From contig NZ_JAHWDP010000005.1 in NCBI RefSeq assembly GCF_019312585.1, forward strand, positions 124,001 through 188,000: a stretch of 64,000 nt of DNA. Direction: 5' to 3'. Source of the stretch: Halomarinibacterium sedimenti (GTDB lineage: Bacteria > Bacteroidota > Bacteroidia > Flavobacteriales > Flavobacteriaceae). The notes beneath the pieces are model-generated. The model was not told the origin of the DNA. It worked only from the letters and a program-made list of their open reading frames with translations, and searched no databases. The position numbers and the translations under genes were made by a program. Shown in pieces: positions 25,456 to 34,712 of the stretch (positions are counted from its first letter, which is position 1; every line of letters starts with the position of its first letter).

Positions 25456-26511
25456 ATGTCTTCCATTAACCAAATAGTTACGCCACTTGATAGTGCTGTT
25501 CTTGAAACCAAAGAACAGTATCAAGTGTATTTTAAAATTGTGAACCATGCTTTTGGGGAACTTTTTAAAAGTATTGCAGAGCGTACTATTTGCAATCCGT
25601 TGGAGATATCCTTTTTAGAACAATACTGCGAATTGATTACCTATTCCTTAGAAGCATTTCGAGTGAAGTATTTGTACAACGATGAGGACAAAATGAAAAT
25701 CGATGTCACCGAATCGGGTTTCCCAAACTATTTAGAGTTTCGGTATTTAATAAACGATTTAGCTTTGAAAAATGAGCATATCGCCAAACTCCCAAAAATA
25801 GATACGCTTAAAGCCGAATTTCTTGAAGGATTACTAAAATATAAAACACCCGTTTCCAGAAGAAAATTGGAACAAGCGGCTTCAATTGTGTATTATACTT
25901 CGGTAGACGCTCGCTATATTTTTAAACGATTTGTTCAAGGGAAAATTCAGAAAATTGAAAACAATCCCAATGCGCCTTATTTAATTAGTTGGTCGTTTTA
26001 CGATGTGGGTAGCAACCGCCCCTTTGTGTGTTTTATGTACTTCGATTTATATAAAACCACTGTAGAAGAATATACGCAAGAAATCTATGAAATCCTCGAA
26101 AAAGTAGCCGACAGAGACATGAGTTTGGATATGATGGCATACGCTATCGATAAAAAATTACCAAAATTATTACCTAGAAAACTTCGGAAAATAGATTTAG
26201 GACCCATTCACAATGTGTTTGCAAAAGACGAATTGCAAGTAACTCATTGTATTTTGGAGGGGATTGTAAACAAAGTGCTGGATCTTTCGGCACACGCTAT
26301 TTCCTTAACCGTAGAAGATATTGAAACCAAAGGAAGTTTTAAAGAAGGTAGTTTTTTCAGTAAGCAAGATCTACAAATATGGGAAGCTCAAAAGCCAAGA
26401 AAATATCTTTTCAGTCCGCATCGTGTGATACAAGTGGTCTATGATAGAATTCCAGATTTCCTAAATAACCTAACCGAAGAACCCATCGAAATTCCTACAT
26501 TAAAATTATAA
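25456..26511 (+). CDS. Protein of unknown function, partner of the AAA+ ATPase
   Basis: A 351-residue soluble protein that I do not recognise. It has no signal peptide or membrane helix, is mostly helical by composition in the first 160 residues, and contains a beta-like patch PYLISWSFYDVGSNRPFVCF near 175-195. The C-terminal half has VSRRKLEQAASIVYYTS and a terminal KYLFSPHRVIQVVYDRIPDF segment. The gene ends 1 base before the ATPase start (stop TAA, then ATATGG), so the two products are very probably made together in fixed proportion. This placement suggests an adaptor or substrate-binding partner of the ATPase, which is inference only. Confidence 0.75.
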   Translation: MSSINQIVTPLDSAVLETKEQYQVYFKIVNHAFGELFKSIAERTICNPLEISFLEQYCELITYSLEAFRVKYLYNDEDKMKIDVTESGFPNYLEFRYLINDLALKNEHIAKLPKIDTLKAEFLEGLLKYKTPVSRRKLEQAASIVYYTSVDARYIFKRFVQGKIQKIENNPNAPYLISWSFYDVGSNRPFVCFMYFDLYKTTVEEYTQEIYEILEKVADRDMSLDMMAYAIDKKLPKLLPRKLRKIDLGPIHNVFAKDELQVTHCILEGIVNKVLDLSAHAISLTVEDIETKGSFKEGSFFSKQDLQIWEAQKPRKYLFSPHRVIQVVYDRIPDFLNNLTEEPIEIPTLKL

Positions 26512-26512
26512 T

Positions 26513-28474
26513 ATGGAGCACAATACTACTTTTCCTATAAAAATTACCGAACTCAACACCCTGAGAGATGAGGCTACCTCCTTTCTAAAAGGGGTGCAAT
26601 GGGACCAAAGTTTAAAGGCGAAAAACCGAGATAAAAACGGAAAAGATGAATCTATTCTGCTCTATTTGTCCAAAGCCACGGGAAATAGCACCAGTGAGGT
26701 TATTTCAGTTTCTAAAACCATTTTAGGGTTAAAAAAGAAATTATTACCAGATTCGGTGGCTATTCCGTTACACCTCAACCAAGCGTTGTATGCGCTGCAG
26801 GAAGGAATCACGATGGGATTGTGGCTTCGGGATAGTTATTATGATGCTTCGGGTTTAACAAGTTTAAACGAACGGAAATCGGCTTTGGATACTTCCGAAA
26901 GAAGAGAGTTTGATAGCAAACAACAAACGGCTACAGCGTTTATGTTGTACGGAACGGCCTACCGCATTTTATACGATTTAAAACCGCTAACCGACGATGT
27001 AAGCGTGATGAAAAACAAGTTCGCAGGTATTCCGGAGCTTTCATTACAATCCCCTATGCGTGGGGTTTCGTGCCTTTTATTTTATTATGACAAGTATTTA
27101 AATCACCCCGAAATGATTACCAGCGACAAAGATATGCTGGACTTTTCGGTCGTGTTTTTTGAAGCTATTATTGCTGAAATTCAATTGCGAACTGCCTCTT
27201 TGGAATACACCGAAAGTATTACAGACCGCACATACAAACTCGAAAAAAGTGAATTTGCCGTTTCAGGATGGGAAAACGTGTTTGAAGGCACTGCAAAAAG
27301 TGTGGAGTTTAATAAAATTAAATTTGAAGAAATTGTTGGAAACCGAGATGCTAAACATTTTGCACGTCGTTTAACTGAACGAATGCTGAGTTACGACTTC
27401 GCTGCCAAAAAGAATCCGTTTCAGGAATTGGGAGGTTTTATGCCCGTGTTTATGGGTTACGGAATTCCGGGAACGGGAAAAAGTATGTTGATTGCCGCCA
27501 TTGCCACCCGATTAAAAGAACATTGCGATAATCTCGATATTCCGTTTTTGTTTCACCCCATGCCCGACACCTTAATTTCGACCTTTCAAGGAGGTTCTGC
27601 CGAAAAAATGGTACAATGGATGAAGCCCTTGCAAGACCCTTCAAAAATTATATTCGCGCCTATAGATGATGCAGAAAACAATTTACAAGAGCGAACCGCA
27701 CAAGGAGTTTCTGCTGGGGTAAAGGAAGTGATTGGGGTGTTTTTACGTTATACCGAAGGGGCTTACGCTGTGAACTACGGAAATAGTTCCATTGGACTTT
27801 TCACCAATCTACCTGAGATGCTGGATAAAGCGGTTATCTCTCGTGTGCAAGGACGTTTCAAAATAGATGGCGCACGTACCCTGCCAGATTTTGTAGACCA
27901 GGATTATTTGTGGTGGCGAAAAATTGAAAAAACCATGCCCGGTTTTGTGAATATGAAAAACCCTAGCGATTATACATTTTTAAGCGAGCAGGGCTTGGCT
28001 AAAAACTTGGGAGAGATTTTAAAAGCTACTGAAAAACCCACCGAGGAACGTGTGTTAGAAATTTATGAGGAAACCGAAGAAAAACACAAACTTGACGAGC
28101 ATTTATTTTATGCCGAACTGTACAAAAACATTCAAAAGGCGTTTCCATTTTTCTCTTCCCGAGATATCCGAAATATACAAAGTGCGGTTTCACTTCGCCT
28201 GACGGATTTTGACCTTCCGAAGGAATGGTTTGAAAATGGAGAATTGTATTTCAAAAAAGATTACGATACTAAGTTCGGAATGCTACAAGAATTAATGAAA
28301 GCCAATATGAAAGGCTTAAGCTTTTCTGATATTAGAAAACAGGAAGTGATTCGATATTTAGACAATGTGGCAACCATTGCCGACACCGATTTTAAACGAA
28401 AAGTAGATCAGCGAGTACATGAACTGAATGTGCAATTGGAAGCCAGAAAACAATTTGAAGAAGACGAAGATTGA
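26513..28474 (+). CDS. AAA+ ATPase of unknown role
   Basis: A 653-residue cytoplasmic ATPase. The N-terminal ~300 residues match nothing I know. The AAA+ core begins at about 300: Walker A GIPGTGKS (317-324), Walker B IIFAPIDDAEN with acidic pair D385-D386, a sensor-1-like GLFTNLPEM (about 425-433), and an arginine-finger-like SRVQGRF (S443-R448). In place of the usual DE of Walker B the chain has DD followed by AENN, so the catalytic glutamate may be the one two residues on. The C-terminal ~150 residues are charged and helical. It overlaps the next gene by four bases, so the genes are translationally coupled. It probably acts as a remodelling motor for its operon partners. Confidence 0.85.
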   Translation: MEHNTTFPIKITELNTLRDEATSFLKGVQWDQSLKAKNRDKNGKDESILLYLSKATGNSTSEVISVSKTILGLKKKLLPDSVAIPLHLNQALYALQEGITMGLWLRDSYYDASGLTSLNERKSALDTSERREFDSKQQTATAFMLYGTAYRILYDLKPLTDDVSVMKNKFAGIPELSLQSPMRGVSCLLFYYDKYLNHPEMITSDKDMLDFSVVFFEAIIAEIQLRTASLEYTESITDRTYKLEKSEFAVSGWENVFEGTAKSVEFNKIKFEEIVGNRDAKHFARRLTERMLSYDFAAKKNPFQELGGFMPVFMGYGIPGTGKSMLIAAIATRLKEHCDNLDIPFLFHPMPDTLISTFQGGSAEKMVQWMKPLQDPSKIIFAPIDDAENNLQERTAQGVSAGVKEVIGVFLRYTEGAYAVNYGNSSIGLFTNLPEMLDKAVISRVQGRFKIDGARTLPDFVDQDYLWWRKIEKTMPGFVNMKNPSDYTFLSEQGLAKNLGEILKATEKPTEERVLEIYEETEEKHKLDEHLFYAELYKNIQKAFPFFSSRDIRNIQSAVSLRLTDFDLPKEWFENGELYFKKDYDTKFGMLQELMKANMKGLSFSDIRKQEVIRYLDNVATIADTDFKRKVDQRVHELNVQLEARKQFEEDED

Positions 28475-29724
28475 TAGATAAACTAAAAGCAGCAGGATTA
28501 TTTGGCGGGGCGTTAGTCCCCGTTTCTGGATCGTTGGCAAAACGCTACAACGATTGCCTGGCATTGTTGGGTATGCAACCCACAAAACTCACTAGTTTTT
28601 CTATTGATGCGATGGGTTGGAGCCCTGAAATCGCGGAAGAAATGAAAGAACCCTTTTATTTGAATCTAGGTGAGGCCAACAGCAATGCGATTATCGTTTC
28701 CCCCATGCAGGAGGGAAAACCTGTGCACAATCCTTTTCATAGTTTCGATAGAAATATCATGGAAGCCATTTTTGCCGCGTATCCACAAGAAATTAGAGAC
28801 ATTACCAAAGATGCTGCTATATGTGTACAACTTGACCAAAACATAGACGCCTATTATGCTCCTTTTGATTTGCTTCAGTATAAAAAAATAACACTGAGTT
28901 TTACCATAACTCACGACTTGCAAAACAAACAAAAGGAACAAAAAGAACTCGTTGCTACGTTCCATGAGGGTAATAACTTTATCGATCTTCAACTTCATGA
29001 AAAATTGTTAGAATCGGCTAAAAGCTATGGCGATTTACGCCATAGAAAACTTCAATTGGAGCCCATCGTTTTGGACATTGGATCGTTTTACACCAAGGCC
29101 TTTGGCGGGATTTTCGTGTTGAGAGATTTTATCACCGATATCATTGTTTTTGAAGACTTAGAAATTTTTCAGAAAGCCATCAAAGATACCGTGCACGATG
29201 TCACACTTTTTCACGTTAGCCATAATGAATTGACATCTACATTGGTAAATCACCTTATTGCCGATTTCGATATTAAAAAAGCCGCAAAAACAGAACGCTA
29301 CGCCCGAATTAAAAAGCAATTTTTTATTGAAAATTTTAGTGATTTTGACCATCCCATCAAAGAAGTTTTAGACAGCCCATTTTTATTCAAAAAATATATT
29401 AACGAACTCGATGAAGAAACGCAAAAGAAGATTTTGAGCGTCGAGATTTACAATCAGCGAAAAATTGTAGAACGGGAGCTTAATATTTCGGATGTGGTAG
29501 CTTTAGAATACACCAAAGCCTTGTTAGAACCCCATTCCTCCTTAGAAGAAGAACAAAAAGAACTCATTTGGCGATTACTTACCGAGATGATCCCTAAAGA
29601 CCCGTTGTATTTATATTGGTACAATAAAGAGGAATTTTACAAAGCCTTTAAAACTTGGCCTGAATCCTATCAAGATTGGGTAATAGATTGTATATTAGAA
29701 CATAACAAAAAAGACCAGCCATGA
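28471..29724 (+). CDS. Protein of unknown function, coupled to the AAA+ ATPase
   Basis: A 417-residue protein with no membrane helix and no motif I can name. The start is TTG at 28471, lying in a TTGA overlap with the TGA stop of the ATPase. No other start gives full length, and the next in-frame ATG is 34 codons on. The first residues (MIDKLKAAGLFGGALVPVSG) are mildly hydrophobic and could be a membrane-contacting segment. The middle carries LEPIVLDIGSFYTKAFGGIF. The C-terminal third is helical and charged, ending QDWVIDCILEHNKKDQP. It overlaps the next gene by four bases (ATGA). Confidence 0.75.
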   Translation: MIDKLKAAGLFGGALVPVSGSLAKRYNDCLALLGMQPTKLTSFSIDAMGWSPEIAEEMKEPFYLNLGEANSNAIIVSPMQEGKPVHNPFHSFDRNIMEAIFAAYPQEIRDITKDAAICVQLDQNIDAYYAPFDLLQYKKITLSFTITHDLQNKQKEQKELVATFHEGNNFIDLQLHEKLLESAKSYGDLRHRKLQLEPIVLDIGSFYTKAFGGIFVLRDFITDIIVFEDLEIFQKAIKDTVHDVTLFHVSHNELTSTLVNHLIADFDIKKAAKTERYARIKKQFFIENFSDFDHPIKEVLDSPFLFKKYINELDEETQKKILSVEIYNQRKIVERELNISDVVALEYTKALLEPHSSLEEEQKELIWRLLTEMIPKDPLYLYWYNKEEFYKAFKTWPESYQDWVIDCILEHNKKDQP

Positions 29725-30245
29725 TTACCATAGAAGTTATTGTATTTATTATGACCATTTTATTTGGAATTGTAATCTATGTGAGAGAATCGAAAAACAA
29801 TAGATTGTATCGCTTTTTCAACAAATTGATGCACTCCAAAGAGTTACAAATGAAGGACGACAACCATAAAGGATTTGTATATCAACAACCTTTTCTACTT
29901 CGATTGGTCTGGATGACCTTATTATTTTTATTGGTCGCTGTCATTTTGAATTTTATTATTCCTTTTCAAATATTTCAAATTCAGTATGTTGCCACGGCTA
30001 TAGTGGGAACTCTGATAGGAACTTATGTTGCAGCGGCATTTTTTGGTGCTTCCAAAGGGTTGCAAAAGGAGAACATAAAAGAAGCTATTGAAAAAGGAAA
30101 AGATTTTGTTGAGGAACTTGCCGAAGATAAAAAGGATACCATTGAAGTTGAGGCCAAAGAAGTTCCCGAAAAATTAGAAGAACAAAACGAACCGAATCAA
30201 AAAAGTGCCCGCGACCGATTAAAGGATAAGGGAATGATTAAGTAA
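29721..30245 (+). CDS. Small inner-membrane protein of the unknown operon
   Basis: A 174-residue membrane protein. One hydrophobic segment lies at about 3-20 (IEVIVFIMTILFGIVIYV), and two close helices are at about 58-80 and 85-110, the second rich in Ala/Gly (VATAIVGTLIGTYVAAAFFG). The C-terminal 60 residues are highly charged and acidic (EAIEKGKDFVEELAEDKKD ... RDRLKDKGMIK) and likely cytoplasmic. Its start overlaps the previous stop by four bases (ATGA). It could anchor the soluble ATPase complex at the membrane. Confidence 0.75.
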   Translation: MITIEVIVFIMTILFGIVIYVRESKNNRLYRFFNKLMHSKELQMKDDNHKGFVYQQPFLLRLVWMTLLFLLVAVILNFIIPFQIFQIQYVATAIVGTLIGTYVAAAFFGASKGLQKENIKEAIEKGKDFVEELAEDKKDTIEVEAKEVPEKLEEQNEPNQKSARDRLKDKGMIK

Positions 30246-30330
30246 TGAAGGTACTAGGTTAGGGGTCAAAGGTAAAAGTATTTTTACCTAAGAATTTGAC
30301 CCAGAACCTAAAACCTTAAACCCAGAACCT
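30246..30330. repeat. Nested inverted repeats before the last gene of the unknown operon
   Basis: Outer arms GGGTCAAA (30263-30270) and TTTGACCC (30295-30302), flanked by AGGTT (30256-30260) and AACCT (30305-30309), enclose an inner hairpin GGTAAAA/TTTTACC (30271-30277, 30282-30288). A 10-base direct repeat CCAGAACCTA occurs at 30301-30310 and 30322-30331, the second copy ending in the A of the next ATG. No gene is seen here. Confidence 0.7.
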
Positions 30331-31992
30331 ATGCTAAAAAACTACTGGAACAAAGGAAAAAAACAAAAAAGAATCGTCATTATAGGCGGTTTACTTTTGG
30401 TGCTATTGTTATTCTTTTTACGGGATGATTATCAGCCTGCTTTGTTATTTCTTCGCAGATATATTTTTATCATTCTTATTGGAGGTTTGTTTTTATGGTT
30501 TACAATTTCAAAATTCCGAAAAGCACCTAGTGCGGGAAGACGTATCCTCATTTTACTAGGAATTATTGCCTTTTTTGGGATAGGCTGGTACTTTGGATGG
30601 AAGGTTAAACTATATGACTATATGCAAAGTTATAATGTATATAAGCATCTTAAATTGGTAGAACTCAACGAGCTTCCATTAACGCAAAACGAACGCATTC
30701 AGCCTTTCAATAATATTCTTACCATGGCCTATGAATCCATTGGAGAAACACAGGAAGTTACCCTGCCCCAATTGGTTCGTGTCGATTCCTCCAACCAATG
30801 GACGATGGCCGTGCAGCCTTCCAAAGAATATATGTGGCAACGCATTAATGACAACACTGAAGAACTTTTTACGGTAGAGAGTACGACACCTTTTCCGCGT
30901 TTTTCGGGTGAAAATCGGATTCCCGTAACCTTTTCCATTGGAGAATCCTTAGCATTTAGCCGAAACACCTACAATGCCGTGGTACAACGATTTAATTTGT
31001 TTCAGTTATTTACGATGGAACCCAGCGATGTTTTTTATATGAAAAACGATGATGGCAAATGGGTGCAAGTGGTAAGCTTAATTAAATGGAAAGGATTCTT
31101 TTTTCCCTATCCTACGTACGGTGGCGTGATGGTTATAGACCCAGGGGAACATACCACAAAAGATTATTTTGAACGAATTTTAATTGGAAAAGGAACCTAT
31201 ATTTCTCCTGAGGAAACTCAAAACCACCCCTATTTAACTCGGCAAAATACGTTAGCCGAAGAGGTTTCTCGATTACAGGCAGAGTCGCTTAAATTTCTAG
31301 CCGGATTTACAGATCCACTGCCTTGGAATATGGAGACGGCTGTCAAAATACCTGATATGCAAGACGATGAAAACTGGCAACCCTTTGTTACTGACTTCAA
31401 CTTTACAGGTATGGATATAGATGCCTTCAACGGTCTATATCACTGGTTTGGATTGGAACCAATTGGTGAGGAGCGCACCAGTCTTTCGTTTAGTGTCATG
31501 ATTCCTGCAGATGGAACCGATAAATTATATTATTACAACCACGCAGCTAAAAAAGAAGGAATGGCAGGGGTTTCGGCAATGCCTTTAAAAGTCATTGAAT
31601 CCAGAAAGGAATACGATTGGAGTGTTAATAAACCTGTTGAATTTAGACCCTTTATCAAAGAAATTGGAGGTAGAAAACGCTTGTTTGTGTTATGTACTGT
31701 GGCAGCTAAAAAAGATGATAGTAAAAAGTTTGATGGAGCTTCCACTCCAGATTTGGCTTTGGTGGATTGTCAATACCGCGATGTCATTTGGATAGATTCG
31801 AAGCATCCTTCGCAGTGGGAGACTACCATATTAAATCAGTTAGGGGAAACCTGGAAAACCTCCGAACGATTGAAAGATGAAGACATTTGGCCCACACGAA
31901 CCGAAATCGACGTTTCCAAAGAAAGAGATAGTTTAGAAATAGATACTATTTCTGAAGAAATGATTGAGATTTTAAGGGATTCAATTAATTAA
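30331..31992 (+). CDS. Membrane-anchored protein of unknown function, last gene of the operon
   Basis: A 553-residue protein with three N-terminal membrane helices (about 14-30, 42-58, 70-88) and a large soluble domain (about 95-553) that I do not recognise. That domain contains GFFFPYPTYGGVMVIDPGEHTTK near 255-280 and many aromatic residues, suggesting a beta-rich fold. The topology is not certain; with a Lys-rich start inside, three helices would place the large domain outside the cytoplasm. It is 85 bases after the small membrane protein, separated by nested inverted repeats, so its expression may be tuned separately. Its stop overlaps the convergent porin gene by four bases. Confidence 0.75.
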   Translation: MLKNYWNKGKKQKRIVIIGGLLLVLLLFFLRDDYQPALLFLRRYIFIILIGGLFLWFTISKFRKAPSAGRRILILLGIIAFFGIGWYFGWKVKLYDYMQSYNVYKHLKLVELNELPLTQNERIQPFNNILTMAYESIGETQEVTLPQLVRVDSSNQWTMAVQPSKEYMWQRINDNTEELFTVESTTPFPRFSGENRIPVTFSIGESLAFSRNTYNAVVQRFNLFQLFTMEPSDVFYMKNDDGKWVQVVSLIKWKGFFFPYPTYGGVMVIDPGEHTTKDYFERILIGKGTYISPEETQNHPYLTRQNTLAEEVSRLQAESLKFLAGFTDPLPWNMETAVKIPDMQDDENWQPFVTDFNFTGMDIDAFNGLYHWFGLEPIGEERTSLSFSVMIPADGTDKLYYYNHAAKKEGMAGVSAMPLKVIESRKEYDWSVNKPVEFRPFIKEIGGRKRLFVLCTVAAKKDDSKKFDGASTPDLALVDCQYRDVIWIDSKHPSQWETTILNQLGETWKTSERLKDEDIWPTRTEIDVSKERDSLEIDTISEEMIEILRDSIN

Positions 31993-33893
31993 AGGAAGAA
32001 ATTCCACACCAACCCAAAACGTACCACGGCATCGCGATACGGATAACTAGGTGCTGAGTAATGATTACTCGTATTACTGAATAATTGATTTACGTGTTCC
32101 CATTTAAAGAAGATACGTGTTTGACGGATTTTGGCGCTAAAGAAAATATCTAACAATGGAAATCCTCCTAATTCTTCATCATTTTGTACATAAAACTCGG
32201 CGAGTACTGGATCGTAAGCATTCATATTGTAAGATGTGAAATATTTAAACCCAATTCCTGTTTGGATGAACGCTGCTTTTTTAAACCATTCGTCTTGAAA
32301 ATATAAGGATTGTCGCGTTACAATCTGCGGAATATTAAATACTTCTTCTCCCCCTAAAGCCTGCTGAAATAACACGGTGTTCATTAATGCGAACTTTCCA
32401 TATTTAAATTCTCTTTCGGCCCTAATTTTTAAATAATCCACTCTGTCTCCAAACTGCTGTGGTGTAGGTGCAGTATCGCCTTCAGCAATGGCGAAATAAG
32501 TATAATCGTCAATCCCGGTATAGCTTACAGATGCTTTCAGCAATTTTTTGGAATCAATTTCGAAAAACAATTCCTGAGTTTTCACATTGTTGAAATTGGT
32601 CTGCCAATTGTAATTTACATAGTCGCTCTGATACAATAAGAAATTAAAATTAGGAGCAACACTGTGGATTTTAATATGTCCATTCACTGAGTTATTCTCA
32701 TCGAAATCAAAGGAGGCACCTCCCAACAAATAGTTAGCATCAAAATCTCCCGAAATATTAATAGCGCCCTTTCCGAAGAGCTCAAATCCTTTATATTCTT
32801 TTTGATAGGAAGCCCCTGCGCTTATTAAATTTCCTTGTAAACGGTTGGTAATGATTCCTTCGTCTAAAACCAAAGCCGAATCGTACCCGTAGTCATAATC
32901 GGTGTAGCCAATAAAAGCTGAAATATTTCCCAAAAGGGAATTGTGTAAGGTGGCACTCCCCTTTGCTTCAAATTTATCGAGAACCGTTTTCGTGAATAAA
33001 TCTTCCGTTTCGTAGGCATCGCCATAGCCTTCAAAGGGTGAGGACTGTCCGTATTTAAAATCCTTGGTTTCGTAGCTAAGTGTATTCCCAAGGGTTAAAA
33101 TAGAATATCCAGTGCTGTCTTTTTTTGAAATCAATTTATATTCCTGAATACCAAAAAAACGAAGCCCTTCCAGTTTATTATCAGCATCTTCAAAATTCAC
33201 ATCTAGTCTTCCCCTATCTTGAAACTCAGATTCGTTGGTTTCAAAAAGAATTTTAGAATTTTCGGTAAGACCCCCATTTTCTTCATTAAAAATGTCTTGC
33301 GCGGCAAGATGCGCTCGAATATGATACCGATTATTTTTGGTGTGGTAGTTTGTAGTAAATCTAAAATTTCCCGTACTCGTCAAAGCATTTTGATACTGCC
33401 CTAACGATCTTACCCCTTTATATGCAATAGAAAAGTTAAAACGTTCATTAGTGTTTACGGTAAAAAAACCATCCATTTGTTGTCCTTGCGAAAAGGCCGT
33501 TTTAAAGTATAATTCGGTAAGCGGCGTAGGGACACTATAATAATTTATATCCTCGGCATCAGTATAATTAAAATGATGCGATTGTGCGACAAACAAAGGC
33601 ATCAGGTTTTCTTTGTCGAATGAATAGGCTAATGAATTATAGGTTTGCCCTACGTTGGCAAAAGGGAGTAATTCAAAATTATCGCGTCGTAAATAATTGA
33701 ATTTGTATTCCTTTTGAATGGAAAGTGTCGTATCGAGATAGGTAGTATCTCTTTCAAAGGAGATAATTTTATATAAATCGATGGGAGGTTTTTCAGTCTT
33801 CCCCTTTGGCATATCTCCTCCTGAGGGATAGTTTTGAGAAAACACCATTGCATAGCAACAAAAAAAGAAAAGTAGCAAAAGTGTTTTTTTCAT
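31989..33893 (-). CDS. Putative outer-membrane beta-barrel porin
   Basis: A 634-residue protein with a clear signal peptide (MKKTLLLLFFFCCYAMVFSQ) followed by a Pro/Gly-rich start and a long run of alternating-residue strands typical of an outer-membrane barrel (for example RFNFSIAYKGVRSLGQY, FELFGKGAINISGDF). It ends in VVRFGLVWNFFL, with the aromatic terminus used for barrel insertion. Size and N-terminus fit the putative-porin family common in Flavobacteriia, with unknown cargo. It is convergent with the unknown operon, overlapping the last gene by four bases, and divergent from rnhB. A TAACTTTG box lies upstream. Confidence 0.85.
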   Translation of the reverse strand: MKKTLLLLFFFCCYAMVFSQNYPSGGDMPKGKTEKPPIDLYKIISFERDTTYLDTTLSIQKEYKFNYLRRDNFELLPFANVGQTYNSLAYSFDKENLMPLFVAQSHHFNYTDAEDINYYSVPTPLTELYFKTAFSQGQQMDGFFTVNTNERFNFSIAYKGVRSLGQYQNALTSTGNFRFTTNYHTKNNRYHIRAHLAAQDIFNEENGGLTENSKILFETNESEFQDRGRLDVNFEDADNKLEGLRFFGIQEYKLISKKDSTGYSILTLGNTLSYETKDFKYGQSSPFEGYGDAYETEDLFTKTVLDKFEAKGSATLHNSLLGNISAFIGYTDYDYGYDSALVLDEGIITNRLQGNLISAGASYQKEYKGFELFGKGAINISGDFDANYLLGGASFDFDENNSVNGHIKIHSVAPNFNFLLYQSDYVNYNWQTNFNNVKTQELFFEIDSKKLLKASVSYTGIDDYTYFAIAEGDTAPTPQQFGDRVDYLKIRAEREFKYGKFALMNTVLFQQALGGEEVFNIPQIVTRQSLYFQDEWFKKAAFIQTGIGFKYFTSYNMNAYDPVLAEFYVQNDEELGGFPLLDIFFSAKIRQTRIFFKWEHVNQLFSNTSNHYSAPSYPYRDAVVRFGLVWNFFL

Positions 33894-33912
33894 TCTGAAG
33901 AAACTTAATGGG

Positions 33913-33920
33913 CAAAGTTA
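33913..33920 (-). promoter_or_regulatory. Promoter -7 box of the porin gene
   Basis: Minus-strand TAACTTTG matches TAnnTTTG, 20 bases before the start codon. A -33 TTG is not clear. Confidence 0.4.
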
Positions 33921-34040
33921 AATTTTTTAAACGGAAAAGTGTATTTTTAATTTCATCCGTAAATATTATTTGATAAATAGGAAGATGCAATGCCTTAATT
34001 TATTTAACTTAGAAATTAATCATTAAATCTTTGGCATTTT

Positions 34041-34640
34041 ATGCTAACCCTAAAAATTCATCAACACTTACTGGAATGTGGCACCGACGAAGCGGGACGG
34101 GGATGTTTGGCGGGTCCTGTGACCGCAGCTGCTGTTATTTTACCCAATGATTTTTCGCATCCATGGTTAACCGATTCTAAACAACTTTCAGAAAAAAAGA
34201 GACAAGAATTACGCCCCATTATTGAGACAGAAGCTATCTGTTTTGGAGTTTCGCACGTCATGATGGAAGAAATTGATCAACTAAATATATTAAATGCTTC
34301 CATTTTAGCAATGCACCGGGCCATTGAGCAACTTACACAACAACCAGAGTTTATTGCGATAGATGGTAACCGATTTAAGCCTTATGGCAAAACGCCTTAC
34401 GAATGTGTGGTAAAAGGCGATGGAAAGTATTTGCACATTGCCGCTGCTTCCATTTTAGCTAAAACCTACCGTGATGATTTTATGGAAAAGATACACGAGG
34501 AGTTTCCGAACTATTATTGGAACAAAAACAAAGGATATCCTACGGCAGAACATCGCAATGCTATACGAAAACACGGCCCTACGCCATTTCATCGCAAAAG
34601 TTTTAAGTTACTTCCCGAGCAATTAAAACTAAATTTTTAG
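34041..34640 (+). CDS. rnhB: Ribonuclease HII
   Basis: A 199-residue endonuclease that cleaves RNA in RNA-DNA hybrids and removes single ribonucleotides from DNA. The diagnostic start [15 protein letters not shown] places the metal-binding D16 and E17. [11 protein letters not shown] carries the third acidic residue, and [17 protein letters not shown] followed by [13 protein letters not shown] completes the RNase HII pattern. A near-consensus AATCTTTG box lies 8 bases before the ATG, so the leader must be very short if it is used. Confidence 0.96.
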   Translation: MLTLKIHQHLLECGTDEAGRGCLAGPVTAAAVILPNDFSHPWLTDSKQLSEKKRQELRPIIETEAICFGVSHVMMEEIDQLNILNASILAMHRAIEQLTQQPEFIAIDGNRFKPYGKTPYECVVKGDGKYLHIAAASILAKTYRDDFMEKIHEEFPNYYWNKNKGYPTAEHRNAIRKHGPTPFHRKSFKLLPEQLKLNF

Positions 34641-34701
34641 ACTGTTAAAAACCCGTCAATAAACTATTGTTAACAAATCCACTTTTTGAACTAAACCTTG
34701 T

Positions 34702-34709
34702 TATTTTTG
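34702..34709 (+). promoter_or_regulatory. Promoter -7 box directly before the propeller lipoprotein gene
   Basis: TATTTTTG is a perfect TAnnTTTG box ending only 3 bases before the ATG at 34713. If used, transcription would begin at or beside the start codon (leaderless mRNA). No -33 TTG at the standard spacing was found, so confidence is moderate. Confidence 0.4.
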
Positions 34710-34712
34710 TGT

